The notes under the pieces are model-generated. The model had not been told where the DNA came from. It saw only the letters and a program-made list of their open reading frames with translations, and made no database searches. Positions 26,549-34,584 of a stretch of DNA of 42,439 nt are shown piece by piece. The DNA is from Bacteroidaceae bacterium. Lineage in GTDB: Bacteria; Bacteroidota; Bacteroidia; Bacteroidales; Bacteroidaceae. The stretch is taken from NCBI GenBank assembly GCA_017546505.1, contig JAFYWV010000035.1, forward strand, positions 1 through 42,439, written 5' to 3'. Within the stretch, counting starts at the first letter, position 1; every line of letters begins with the position of its first letter. The translations under genes and the position numbers were made by a program.

Positions 26549-28612
26549 ATGAAACTTAGGTATTTATTCTTTGCAGCACTTAGCGTATTTGCATTCGCTG
26601 CTTGTACCGAGACTCCCGAGTCGCCCTACAACCCCGGTGGCAATACCGGCGGCAACGGCAACGGAACACCGGAGGGCGTATATATCAACGAGACCTTTGC
26701 ATCAAGTTTCGGTGTATTCAGCACCGAGGAGACTGTCGGCAACTACCCTTGGGTTATCGACTACAGTACTGCAAAGGCAACAAGCTACGACTCAAACACA
26801 CAGGCAAACAATGCAGCAACAAGTTGGTTGATTTCATCTCCTGTTGACTTTACAAACGAAACAGAGGCTTACGTAGCATTCGAGTACATAATCCGTTATT
26901 CCGAGAGCGGCAAGGTTGCAGCCAACCACCAGTTGCTCATCAGCAACAACTATGCCGGTAATGCAGCCGAGGCTACTTGGGTAGACCTCCCATACAATGC
27001 TGTAGAGGGAAGCGATTGGGCAACATTCTACAAGGCAAATGTTGCTGTGCCTGCAGAATTCCTTGGCAAGAGCGGCGTTGTATTCGCATTGCGTTACACA
27101 GCTACAATAAAGGCTGGTACTTGGGAAGTCAAGAACTTCAAGGTAGCTCACGGCAAAGCCGAGGTTACCGAACCAGAGGAGGCAGAGGAATACACTGTAG
27201 CACAGGCTCTTGCTGCATATAGCGGAGCTGCAAAACCTGCAATCGTAAAGGGTTATATCGTTGGTTCAATTGACGATAAATCAATTGACGATGCAAACTT
27301 CAGCGGCAATGCTGTATTAAAGACGAACCTCCTTATCGCCGATAATGCCGACGAGACAGACATTGCAAAATGTTTGGCAGTACAGTTGCCAAGCGGTAAA
27401 GTACGCGACGCATTAAACCTTGTTGACAATCCGGACAATTACAAGAAGTTTGTAACCCTCACAGGTAGCCTTGAGAAGTATTTTGGCGTTGCAGGTTTGA
27501 AGAGCATTTCGGCATACTCAATAGATGGAGTTACACCGGAGGAGCCTGAAACTCCAGAGACTCCGGCCAACGCATACATCAGTGAGGCATTTACAAATGG
27601 CTTTGGTTCATTTACTACACAAGAGACTGTAGGTGATTTTGCCTGGGTATCAGATGCTACTTATGGAGCAAAGGCATCAGGCTACGCCAACGGTGCAAGC
27701 CAGGATGCAGAGAGTTGGCTCATTTCGTCTGCGATTGATTTCACAAACGAGACAGCTGCTTACATTTCATTCGACTACGTAATCAACAAGGGTGATGCAG
27801 GCGCTGCTGCAGCAAACCACAAGTTGGTTATCACAAGCAACTACACAGGCGATGTTGCAACAACAGAGTGGACCGAGGTCAACTATGGCGCTGTAAACAA
27901 TGGCGATTGGACATTCCACAACACAGGCAAGATTGCACTCCCCGAGTCAATGATGGGACAGACTGCAGTTGTTATAGCATTCAAGTATATGTCAACGACA
28001 GCAAACTCAAGCACTTGGGAGATTAAGAATGTTGAAGTTGCAAGCGGCACAGGTGCAACACCTGAGCAGCCCGAGACACCGAAACCAGAAGAGCCAGAGA
28101 CTCCCGAGACTCCCGAGACTCCTGTAATTCCAACTGAGGGCAATGTTCTTGAGAATGGCGACTTCGAGGAGTGGAGCGGCAGCACACCGACAGGTTGGGG
28201 AAAAGACGGCAGCAATGCAACAGCTCACAGTGCAACAATCTCACAAAGCACAGATGCCCACACCGGTAGCTATGCAGTAAATGTAAGCGGCTATTCAGGC
28301 GGTAACAAGCGCCTTGCATCAAAAGCCTATACACTCCCTGCCGGCACATATACGATAGCAGCTTATATCAAGCAGAGCGGCAGCACAGCCGGAGCATTCC
28401 GTTTGGGTTATGGTATTATCAAAGATGGCAAAATTGAAAATTCAGATTATAAATACCTGACAGACCCGACAACAGTTACAAACGAATGGGAACTCCACGC
28501 AGCAGAGTTCACACTTGAGAAAGAGACTGTAATCACAGCTTTGGTAATGAATTCCAAGGTTGGAAACGGTGCAGCAATCCTTGTTGATGATGTAACTATC
28601 ACCGCAAACTAA
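26549..28612 (+). CDS. Multidomain surface lipoprotein (two anchor-J-like domains, DUF6359-like domain, CBM-like C-terminus)
   Basis: The 687-residue lipoprotein has lipobox AFAAC (Cys19) and a Gly/Asn-rich spacer. Domain order: a choice-of-anchor-J-like beta-sandwich (about 44-203), a DUF6359-like domain (about 213-329, YTVAQALAAYSG, IVKGYIVGSIDD), a second anchor-J-like domain (about 341-498) clearly homologous to the first (SWLISS, IDFTNETAAYISFDY, TWEIKNVEVASG), a Pro/Glu/Thr linker and a C-terminal carbohydrate-binding-like sandwich (about 530-687, NVLENGDFEEW, AILVDDVTI). It likely binds a surface or extracellular ligand for the receptor upstream. No catalytic motif was found. Functions of these domains are mostly unproven. 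Confidence 0.78.
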   Translation: MKLRYLFFAALSVFAFAACTETPESPYNPGGNTGGNGNGTPEGVYINETFASSFGVFSTEETVGNYPWVIDYSTAKATSYDSNTQANNAATSWLISSPVDFTNETEAYVAFEYIIRYSESGKVAANHQLLISNNYAGNAAEATWVDLPYNAVEGSDWATFYKANVAVPAEFLGKSGVVFALRYTATIKAGTWEVKNFKVAHGKAEVTEPEEAEEYTVAQALAAYSGAAKPAIVKGYIVGSIDDKSIDDANFSGNAVLKTNLLIADNADETDIAKCLAVQLPSGKVRDALNLVDNPDNYKKFVTLTGSLEKYFGVAGLKSISAYSIDGVTPEEPETPETPANAYISEAFTNGFGSFTTQETVGDFAWVSDATYGAKASGYANGASQDAESWLISSAIDFTNETAAYISFDYVINKGDAGAAAANHKLVITSNYTGDVATTEWTEVNYGAVNNGDWTFHNTGKIALPESMMGQTAVVIAFKYMSTTANSSTWEIKNVEVASGTGATPEQPETPKPEEPETPETPETPVIPTEGNVLENGDFEEWSGSTPTGWGKDGSNATAHSATISQSTDAHTGSYAVNVSGYSGGNKRLASKAYTLPAGTYTIAAYIKQSGSTAGAFRLGYGIIKDGKIENSDYKYLTDPTTVTNEWELHAAEFTLEKETVITALVMNSKVGNGAAILVDDVTITAN

Positions 28613-28633
28613 AAGAGTGTTCCAACATTAAGC

Positions 28634-28675
28634 ATACATCAAATGCGACGGGCTTACCCGTCGCATTTGATGTAT
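28634..28675 (+). terminator. 19-bp palindrome after the TonB-receptor operon
   Basis: Perfect 19-bp stem (28634-28652 with 28657-28675) with a CTTA loop, 22 nt past the stop. Only a weak T-rich tail follows. Confidence 0.8.
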
Positions 28676-28818
28676 ATTACAAAGGACTAATTTGGCCACA
28701 ACAGCCTTATATAATTCCCAAACACAAAGCAAGCAAACCGCAACGCCTTCCACTACCCCATTTTCTACTTTTTTGGTAAAAAAATATGCCAATATGTAGT
28801 TTATAAAAAAAATGGTTG

Positions 28819-28826
28819 TAAATTTG
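28819..28826 (+). promoter_or_regulatory. -7 box of ilvA promoter
   Basis: TAAATTTG fits TAnnTTTG exactly. The leader to the ilvA ATG is about 150 nt and includes a REP-like palindrome and a short hairpin. No TTG at the right distance upstream. Confidence 0.55.
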
Positions 28827-28863
28827 CGAAACGAGTAAACATAGCTTAGACAGAAGTCCCTTA

Positions 28864-28921
28864 TGTCATACAGAGCATAGCGAAGTATCCAAGAGTTCCT
28901 TCACAAATGCTCAGGATGACA
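28864..28921. repeat. REP-like imperfect palindrome in the ilvA leader
   Basis: A 58-bp unit begins TGTCATACAGAGCATAGCGA and ends ATGCTCAGGATGACA. The outer 15-nt arms are inverted copies with 2 mismatches. From memory, intergenic elements of the form TGTCATnCTGAGC...GCTCAGnATGACA occur in multiple copies in various Bacteroidetes and other bacteria. A genome search is needed to show it is repeated here. Confidence 0.6.
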
Positions 28922-28941
28922 CTAACACGAATGTGTGTTAG
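28922..28941 (+). promoter_or_regulatory. Hairpin just after the REP-like unit, possible attenuator
   Basis: CTAACAC (28922-28928) pairs with GTGTTAG (28935-28941), 6-nt loop; a T5 run occurs 10 nt later. This could end transcription early in the ilvA leader, but the gap to the T run is longer than usual. Confidence 0.3.
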
Positions 28942-28979
28942 GACACCACTTTTTAAACTACATATTAAACAAAAATACA

Positions 28980-30176
28980 ATGCTTACACTCGACAAAATC
29001 TATCACGCATCGTACGTCCTCAAGGATGTGATACGTCGCACAGAGCTCATCCCGGCTCCCTATTTGAACAAGAAGGGAAACATCTTCCTAAAACCCGAGA
29101 ACTTGCAGTTGACCGGTTCGTTCAAGGTACGTGGTTCATACTACAAGATTTCACAACTCTCGGCCGAGGAGAAGGCAAAGGGTGTTATCGCTTGCTCTGC
29201 CGGTAACCACGCTCAAGGCGTTGCTTTGGCAGCTACAAAGAACGGTATAAAGTCAACCATCTGCCTCCCCGACTGCGCTCCAATCTCAAAAGTTGAGGCG
29301 ACAAGAGGCTATGGTGCCGAAATATGCCTTGTAGAAGGTGTCTACGACGATGCCTACAAACGTGCCATCGAGTTGCGCGACGAGATGGGCTACACATTCA
29401 TTCACCCATTCGACGATATTGACGTTATTGCAGGACAGGGAACAATCGGTCTTGAACTCATCGACCAGATGAAGGATGTTGAGGTTGTTGTTGTGCCCAT
29501 TGGTGGTGGCGGTCTCATTTCGGGTGTTGCATTTGCCTTGAAGTCACTCAACCCGAAAATAAAAGTCTATGGTGTTCAGGCAGCCGGTGCTCCAAGTATG
29601 AAAAACTCTGTTGAGCACAAGCAGATTGAGCGTCTCGACTCTGTTTCAACAATTGCAGACGGTATTGCGGTAAAGCAGCCGGGCGAGAATACATTCGATT
29701 TTTGCAGCAAATATGTTGACGGCATTGTAACCGTGACCGACGACGAGGTTTCATCAGCAATCCTCTCAATGCTCGAGCATCAGAAGATTATCACCGAGGG
29801 TGCTGGTGCAGTTGCTGCAGCAGCCGTGATGTTCGACAAAATTCCGGTTGAAGGCAAGAACGTCATCTGTGTTGTATCGGGCGGTAACATCGACGTCAAT
29901 ATCCTCGACCGTGTAATCAAACGTGGTCTCTTCACATCGGGTCGCTCGGCACTCCTAAAGGTTGAGCTTCTTGACAAGCCAGGCCAGTTGGTGCAGGTTT
30001 CAAAGATTATAGCCGAACTTGGCGGTAATGTCATCGGCGTGCACCACGAGCGCACAAATGCAAACACAGGCGTTACAGGCTGTTGGATACGCATAGACCT
30101 TGAGACACGCAATTTCGAGCACATCAACAAAATTAAAGCAGCATTGACCACTGCCGGTTTCAATATTTTGGATTAA
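28980..30176 (+). CDS. ilvA: Threonine ammonia-lyase (threonine dehydratase) with ACT domain
   Basis: This 398-residue PLP enzyme converts threonine to 2-oxobutyrate, the first step of isoleucine synthesis. PLP lysine is in LTGSFKVRG (Lys49); [10 protein letters not shown] and the glycine loop [10 protein letters not shown] near 182 bind the cofactor phosphate. A single C-terminal ACT-like regulatory domain ([20 protein letters not shown] from about 324) makes it the shorter type, not the 510-residue E. coli IlvA. ATG at 28980 is chosen over GTG at 28935 since it gives the usual [10 protein letters not shown] start. ridA follows by 26 nt; RidA clears the enamine/imine this enzyme releases. 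Confidence 0.93.
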   Translation: MLTLDKIYHASYVLKDVIRRTELIPAPYLNKKGNIFLKPENLQLTGSFKVRGSYYKISQLSAEEKAKGVIACSAGNHAQGVALAATKNGIKSTICLPDCAPISKVEATRGYGAEICLVEGVYDDAYKRAIELRDEMGYTFIHPFDDIDVIAGQGTIGLELIDQMKDVEVVVVPIGGGGLISGVAFALKSLNPKIKVYGVQAAGAPSMKNSVEHKQIERLDSVSTIADGIAVKQPGENTFDFCSKYVDGIVTVTDDEVSSAILSMLEHQKIITEGAGAVAAAAVMFDKIPVEGKNVICVVSGGNIDVNILDRVIKRGLFTSGRSALLKVELLDKPGQLVQVSKIIAELGGNVIGVHHERTNANTGVTGCWIRIDLETRNFEHINKIKAALTTAGFNILD

Positions 30177-30202
30177 GATTAACCATTAAAAACAAAATAA
30201 CT

Positions 30203-30577
30203 ATGTTGAAGAAAGTTTATACAAGCAATGCCCCCGAGGCTATCGGCCCCTACTCACAGGCTATCATCTGCGGTAATATGTTGTTCACTTCGGGTCAGAT
30301 ACCCATCAACCCTGCAACAGGCGAAGTTGAGGCAGAAGGCATTACAGACCAGGCTACACAGGTGATGAAAAACCTCTCAGCTGTTCTTGCCGAGGCAGGC
30401 GCATCATTTGAAAAAGTTGTCAAGACAACCTGTTTCCTCAGTGATATGGCCGACTTTGCAGCGTTCAACGCAGTTTATGCAGAGTACTTCACAAGCAAAC
30501 CAGCACGCTCTTGCGTTGCAGTGAAGACATTGCCAAAGAATGTTCTCGTTGAGGTTGAGGTAATTGCTGAAATCTAA
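30203..30577 (+). CDS. ridA: RidA family 2-iminobutanoate/2-iminopropanoate deaminase
   Basis: The 124-residue YjgF/YER057c/UK114 protein hydrolyses reactive enamines and imines such as 2-aminocrotonate and 2-aminoacrylate. Typical segments are [20 protein letters not shown] (14-33), [13 protein letters not shown] and the active-site arginine in [13 protein letters not shown] near 104. Length is standard. It is the second gene of the ilvA operon; coupling a RidA to threonine dehydratase fits the chemistry, because IlvA is a main source of its substrate. Confidence 0.95.
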   Translation: MLKKVYTSNAPEAIGPYSQAIICGNMLFTSGQIPINPATGEVEAEGITDQATQVMKNLSAVLAEAGASFEKVVKTTCFLSDMADFAAFNAVYAEYFTSKPARSCVAVKTLPKNVLVEVEVIAEI

Positions 30578-30600
30578 CCAAGATACACTGCTTTGAAAGC

Positions 30601-30634
30601 ATAACGCCTCCACTTGGCAAAGTGGAGGCGTTAT
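30601..30634 (+). terminator. Terminator after ridA
   Basis: A perfect 15-bp stem (30601-30615 with 30620-30634) with a GGCA loop, 24 nt after the stop, followed by an AT-rich tract. Confidence 0.82.
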
Positions 30635-30648
30635 TATATATCACGATA

Positions 30649-30681
30649 TTGTCAAATATTCATTTTTATTTACTATCTTCG
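30649..30681 (+). promoter_or_regulatory. Promoter of the kdsD operon
   Basis: TTG (30649-30651), 22 bp, then TATCTTCG (30674-30681) followed by CAAG. The ATG at 30741 is 60 nt downstream; a start at 30693 would leave only an 11-nt leader. Confidence 0.6.
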
Positions 30682-30740
30682 CAAGAAAGTTAATGCATTC
30701 CCCGGTGGGAGTTGAAACAAACAAAGATTATAGTATATAT

Positions 30741-31688
30741 ATGACAAACGTTATTGATGTAGCCAAGAAATGCTTTCAGGACGAGGCTCAGGCCATATTG
30801 AATCTGATACCAAAGTTGGATGACAACTTTACAAAAGCCATTGAACTAATCATCAACAGCAAAGGCAAGTTCATTGTAACCGGCGTAGGAAAATCGGGAC
30901 ACATAGGTGCCAAGATAGCCTCAACAATGGCAAGCACAGGCACACCGGCCTTCTTTGTCAACCCACTGGATGCCTTTCACGGCGACCTTGGAATGATTGG
31001 TGAGGGTGATGTAGTGTTGGCAATATCCAATTCGGGACAGACCGATGAACTGTTACGTTTCATTCCACTATTGAGAGAGAGGAACATCCCCATCATATCA
31101 ATGTCGGGCAACCCTGCTTCACTGCTTGCAAAATACTCCGATTGCCACTTGAACGTGTCGGTCGAGAAGGAAGCCTGTCCGCTGAACCTTGCACCGACAT
31201 CTTCAACCACCGCCACACTGGCAATGGGCGATGCAATTGCGTGTGCGCTGATGACAGTGCGCAATTTCCAGGCAAAAGATTTTGCACAGTTCCATCCCGG
31301 CGGTTCACTTGGCCGTCGCCTTCTCTCAAGGGTCAAGGATTATATGGCAAGCGAGAACCTTCCCATTGTAAACAGCGAATCAAAGATAAGCGATGCACTG
31401 ATGCAAATCAGCCGAACAAAAATGGGTATAGCTGCTGTTATTGAGAATGACGAGATTATTGGTGTTGTGACCGACGGCGATATCCGACGCACTATGCAAC
31501 GTGACCAAGAGCATTTCTTCCAGCTTACAGTCAAGAACCTGATGAACAGAAATCCCAAACTGATAAAAGAAGATGACAAGCTCTCACACGCCGAGGAGAT
31601 AATGCGTCAGCACAACATCAAGTCACTGCTCGTTGTCAACGACAATAACAAACTCGTGGGTGTAATAGATGCATTTAGCTGTATTTAA
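30741..31688 (+). CDS. kdsD: Arabinose-5-phosphate isomerase (KdsD/KpsF/GutQ family)
   Basis: The 315-residue enzyme interconverts ribulose-5-phosphate and arabinose-5-phosphate, precursor of Kdo for lipopolysaccharide. An N-terminal SIS domain (about 30-165) has GVGKSGHIGAKIASTMASTGTPAFF (start near 48) and HGDLGMI; FHPGGSLGRRLL near 185 and two CBS domains (about 205-315) follow. The usual VHPAEASHGDLG reads VNPLDAFHGDLG here. ATG at 30741 is preferred to 30693 on promoter spacing and family N-terminus. The next gene starts 6 nt after the stop, a cytidylyltransferase. This may be the general Kdo enzyme or a copy dedicated to a surface glycan. Confidence 0.88.
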   Translation: MTNVIDVAKKCFQDEAQAILNLIPKLDDNFTKAIELIINSKGKFIVTGVGKSGHIGAKIASTMASTGTPAFFVNPLDAFHGDLGMIGEGDVVLAISNSGQTDELLRFIPLLRERNIPIISMSGNPASLLAKYSDCHLNVSVEKEACPLNLAPTSSTTATLAMGDAIACALMTVRNFQAKDFAQFHPGGSLGRRLLSRVKDYMASENLPIVNSESKISDALMQISRTKMGIAAVIENDEIIGVVTDGDIRRTMQRDQEHFFQLTVKNLMNRNPKLIKEDDKLSHAEEIMRQHNIKSLLVVNDNNKLVGVIDAFSCI

Positions 31689-31694
31689 AGAATT

Positions 31695-32354
31695 ATGAAA
31701 GTTGTCGCATTTGTCCCTATAAGACTGAACAGCAAACGCGTTGTCGGGAAAAACCTGAAAAAACTGGGTGGCAAGCCTTTGATGTTGTATATCCTTGAAA
31801 CACTTGCAGGTGTGAAGGATATAGACGAGGTATATGTATATTGTAGCAGCGAAGAGGTAAAGCCACTGCTGCCACCAGGTGTAAAATTCCTTAAACGTGA
31901 CGAGTCGCTCGACCGCGACGAGACATTGGGACAGGAAATCTACGATTCCTTTACACGGGAGATTGACGCCGACATTTATATCCTGGCACACACTACATCG
32001 CCGTTCATAAAAGCCGATACAATAAAGAATGCAATCAGACAAGTCAAAGACGGCAGCCACGATTCGGCATTCAGTGCGCAAAAAGTGCAGACATTCACTT
32101 GGTACAAAGGACAGCCCTTGAATTATGAACTTAAGGAGGTTCCACGCACACAAACATTAGAGCCTGTATTCTTTGAGACAAGCGCTTTTTATATCTTCCG
32201 AAAAGAGATATGGTGTGAACAGCATCAGCGCATCGGCAACAATCCATACATTGCCATTGTAGACCCCATAGAAGGCATAGACATTGACAACCCCGAGGAT
32301 TTTGATTTTGCAGTGAAAGTGTTGCCCGGTGAACAATCACAACACAATGTATAG
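31695..32354 (+). CDS. NeuA-like acylneuraminate/nonulosonate cytidylyltransferase
   Basis: The 219-residue enzyme should couple CTP to a nonulosonic acid (sialic acid-like or Kdo-like sugar). The nucleotide-binding start is VAFVPIRLNSKRVVGKNLKKLGGKPL; IDEVYVYCSSEE and ILAHTTSPFIKADTI follow, and the metal-binding IDIDNPEDFDFA closes the fold near 200. The RxNSKR...KN(L) pattern is closer to NeuA/PseF/LegF than to KdsB (which has RxxSxRLPGKPL). It sits between kdsD and a GNGPSL-type transferase gene, 6-nt gaps on each side. The exact sugar is unknown; no synthase or epimerase gene for sialic, pseudaminic or legionaminic acid is in the window. Confidence 0.8.
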   Translation: MKVVAFVPIRLNSKRVVGKNLKKLGGKPLMLYILETLAGVKDIDEVYVYCSSEEVKPLLPPGVKFLKRDESLDRDETLGQEIYDSFTREIDADIYILAHTTSPFIKADTIKNAIRQVKDGSHDSAFSAQKVQTFTWYKGQPLNYELKEVPRTQTLEPVFFETSAFYIFRKEIWCEQHQRIGNNPYIAIVDPIEGIDIDNPEDFDFAVKVLPGEQSQHNV

Positions 32355-32360
32355 ACAACA

Positions 32361-33110
32361 ATGGGCAAGGCTTGGCAAAAATGTTGGAACGCACTCAACT
32401 ACCTCTATGGCACACTGCTGATTGGTAGCCGTAGGCACTTGCGCACATACAAGAACAGCCATAACGGACGCTGTTTCATCATCGGCAACGGGCCCAGCCT
32501 CAGGAACAGCGACCTCAAACGGCTCATGGAGCTTGGCGAAGTGACATTCGCCTGCAATTCACTTATAAAATTGTTCAACGAAATCCCCTTTGCGCCAACC
32601 TACTATTTTGCACAGGACAACAAGATTATCCTGGACAACAAGCAGGAGATTGCCGACTACAAAGGCATACGCTTTCTAAAGGCACACTACGCCAACCGTT
32701 ACCACATCAAGGGCGTGACATATTACAATATGCTCTTTCCGCAGAACCCCATAGGCTTCTCGAACAACATTCCAAACGTTGTTTATAGTGGCCAGACGGT
32801 AACATACTCAATGATACAGTTTGCTGCGTATATGGGATTTAAGGAGATTTACCTCATTGGAGTCGACTGCAACTATTCAAGCAACAACAGCGTCATTAAT
32901 AAAGAGAGTTATTTCGACCCACGCCTGTTCAACAGCAAACGCAGCTATGCCGCCCCAGAGGTCAATACCAACCTGTTGGCATACGCACGCGCACGCGAAG
33001 TATGTGACAGAAAAGGTGTAAAGATATATAACGCCACCCGAGGTGGCAAACTCGAAATATTTGAACGCGCAAACCTTGACGATATATTGAAGAACCCTAA
33101 AAACAGATGA
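32361..33110 (+). CDS. GNGPSL-motif (DUF115/MptE-like, GT42-like) putative glycosyltransferase
   Basis: The 249-residue protein has no signal peptide. Key segments are FIIGNGPSLRNSDL near 35, FACNSLIKLF, YSGQTVTYSMIQFAAYMGFKEIYLIGVDCNY near 140-170 and a basic C-terminus. The same order GNGPSL - CN - (T)SG(V/T).......A...G(F/Y)KEIYL.G(V/I)D is seen in Campylobacter Cst sialyltransferases (GT42) and in the DUF115/MAF-like group. With a cytidylyltransferase directly upstream, transfer of a CMP-activated sugar is an attractive inference, but it is not proven; MptE-like pterin kinases also share the fold. The stop overlaps the next ATG (ATGA at 33107). Confidence 0.6.
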   Translation: MGKAWQKCWNALNYLYGTLLIGSRRHLRTYKNSHNGRCFIIGNGPSLRNSDLKRLMELGEVTFACNSLIKLFNEIPFAPTYYFAQDNKIILDNKQEIADYKGIRFLKAHYANRYHIKGVTYYNMLFPQNPIGFSNNIPNVVYSGQTVTYSMIQFAAYMGFKEIYLIGVDCNYSSNNSVINKESYFDPRLFNSKRSYAAPEVNTNLLAYARAREVCDRKGVKIYNATRGGKLEIFERANLDDILKNPKNR

Positions 33111-33835
33111 TTATGGAAAATTGCGATAACAGAAAATGTATCTGCAAAAAGGCACTGCTACCAAGCATAGCAATAGTTGCAGGCCTAACCTTGTTAGGTT
33201 ACTTTATTTCCAAAGGACTCACAAGCATTGCCAATCAAGAGCAATACGTGACAGTTAAAGGACTTGCCGAGCGCGAAGTGCTTGCCAACAAGGTCGTGTG
33301 GCCACTACCATATAAATGTGTCAGCAACGATATGCAGAAGCTCTATGACGAGATTGAAAAGAACAAAAAGATAATCCTTTCATTTCTGAAGAATGGTGGC
33401 ATAACAGACAATGAAATAATCATATCAGCACCGGCCGTCACCGACCGTCTTGCACAAAGCTATATTCCCGACAATATCAAGTTCCGCTACCAGGCCGAGG
33501 CTGTGATAACAGTCATATCCCCACAAGTAGAAAAGGTCATAGAGCTGATGAGTAAGCAGATTGAGCTGATGAAGGACGGTGTGATAATAAGCAACGAATA
33601 CAACTACCAGACACAATTCGAATACACGGCATTGAATGACATTAAACCCGAGATGGTTGAAGAAGCAACGCGCAATGCCCGTGCAGTAGCACAAAAGTTT
33701 GCCGAAGACTCGGACTGCGAGCTTGGCAACATCAGACAAGCGACACAAGGGCAGTTCACCATTACAAGTGATGAAACAACACCACAGATAAAAAACATAC
33801 GTGTCGTGACAACCGTCAAATACGCCCTTAAATGA
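33107..33835 (+). CDS. SIMPL (DUF541) domain protein, membrane-anchored
   Basis: The 242-residue protein begins with a Cys/Lys-rich cytoplasmic stretch, a single transmembrane segment (about 17-38) and an extracytoplasmic SIMPL/DUF541 domain (YVTVKGLAEREVLANKVVWPL, SAPAVTDRL, EEATRNARAVAQKFAED, IKNIRVVTTVKYAL). The family is widespread in the periplasm of bacteria; precise roles are unknown. The ATG at 33107 overlaps the previous stop; a second ATG at 33113 is possible. As last gene of the kdsD operon it may be a glycan-linked envelope factor or only co-transcribed. Confidence 0.82.
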   Translation: MIMENCDNRKCICKKALLPSIAIVAGLTLLGYFISKGLTSIANQEQYVTVKGLAEREVLANKVVWPLPYKCVSNDMQKLYDEIEKNKKIILSFLKNGGITDNEIIISAPAVTDRLAQSYIPDNIKFRYQAEAVITVISPQVEKVIELMSKQIELMKDGVIISNEYNYQTQFEYTALNDIKPEMVEEATRNARAVAQKFAEDSDCELGNIRQATQGQFTITSDETTPQIKNIRVVTTVKYALK

Positions 33836-33867
33836 TAAAAGCCTGCAGTAACGCAGGCTTTTATCAT
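33832..33867 (+). terminator. Terminator after the kdsD operon
   Basis: A perfect 15-bp stem (33832-33846 with 33853-33867) with a 6-nt loop includes the SIMPL gene's TGA. The arm ends in TTTT within the stem; it also suits the convergent dedA. Confidence 0.8.
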
Positions 33868-33940
33868 AGACAACGCGAGCAGCGGTAGGTCGCACGCAGC
33901 ACGGATAAAATTCGTGCCGGGATTCAATAAAATGTGATGG

Positions 33941-34573
33941 TCATTTCTTCTTCAATCCCTTATACGCCAGATATACGACAACAAGAACGGCAACAACAAT
34001 AAACACAATGCCAATCTCACTGCTGTACTCCTTCACTTTATTCATCACAGCCTCCTCTGTTTCCATGCCGGGGATATATGCCATATAATATCCCAACGCA
34101 GTGAGAATAACATTCCATATACCTGCTCCAATAGAGGTGTAAAGCACAAAACGTCCAACACCCATACGGGCAAGACCGGCGGGGATTGAAATAAGCTGGC
34201 GCACAACAGGAACAAGACGTCCTATCAATGTAGACACCACGCCGTGCTTGTCAAAAAATACCTCGGCCTTCTGAACTTTAGCCTCATCAATGAGACACAT
34301 ATGCCCCAAACGGCTATTTGCAAACCTGTAAACGATAGGACGGCCAAACCACACAGCAATGTAGTAATTAACCAAAGCTCCAATGAGCGCTCCCACTGTT
34401 GCAAACAGAACAACAAGGAACACATTCATTTCACCCGTCACAGCCGCCTTCCAGGCTGCAGGTGGCACAACAGCCTCTGACGGGAAAGGAATAAAAGAAC
34501 TCTCGATTGCCATAAACAGCGTCACTGTCCAATAATTCAAATGGTCAAGACAAAATTGAATCAATGTTTCCAT
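33941..34573 (-). CDS. DedA-family membrane protein
   Basis: The 210-residue integral membrane protein has the DedA/SNARE-associated pattern: early FIPFPSEAVVPPAAW, then a hydrophobic helix, GRLVPVVRQLISIPAGLARM near 130 and several C-terminal helices. Family members are linked to lipid-carrier recycling (undecaprenyl phosphate or phospholipid flipping) and membrane potential; the exact role here is unknown. Lysine-rich C-terminus (YKGLKKK) is likely cytoplasmic. It begins 11 nt after the stop of the P-type ATPase gene, so the two are probably co-transcribed, ATPase first. Confidence 0.9.
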   Translation of the reverse strand: METLIQFCLDHLNYWTVTLFMAIESSFIPFPSEAVVPPAAWKAAVTGEMNVFLVVLFATVGALIGALVNYYIAVWFGRPIVYRFANSRLGHMCLIDEAKVQKAEVFFDKHGVVSTLIGRLVPVVRQLISIPAGLARMGVGRFVLYTSIGAGIWNVILTALGYYMAYIPGMETEEAVMNKVKEYSSEIGIVFIVVAVLVVVYLAYKGLKKK

Positions 34574-34584
34574 AATGTTTTATT

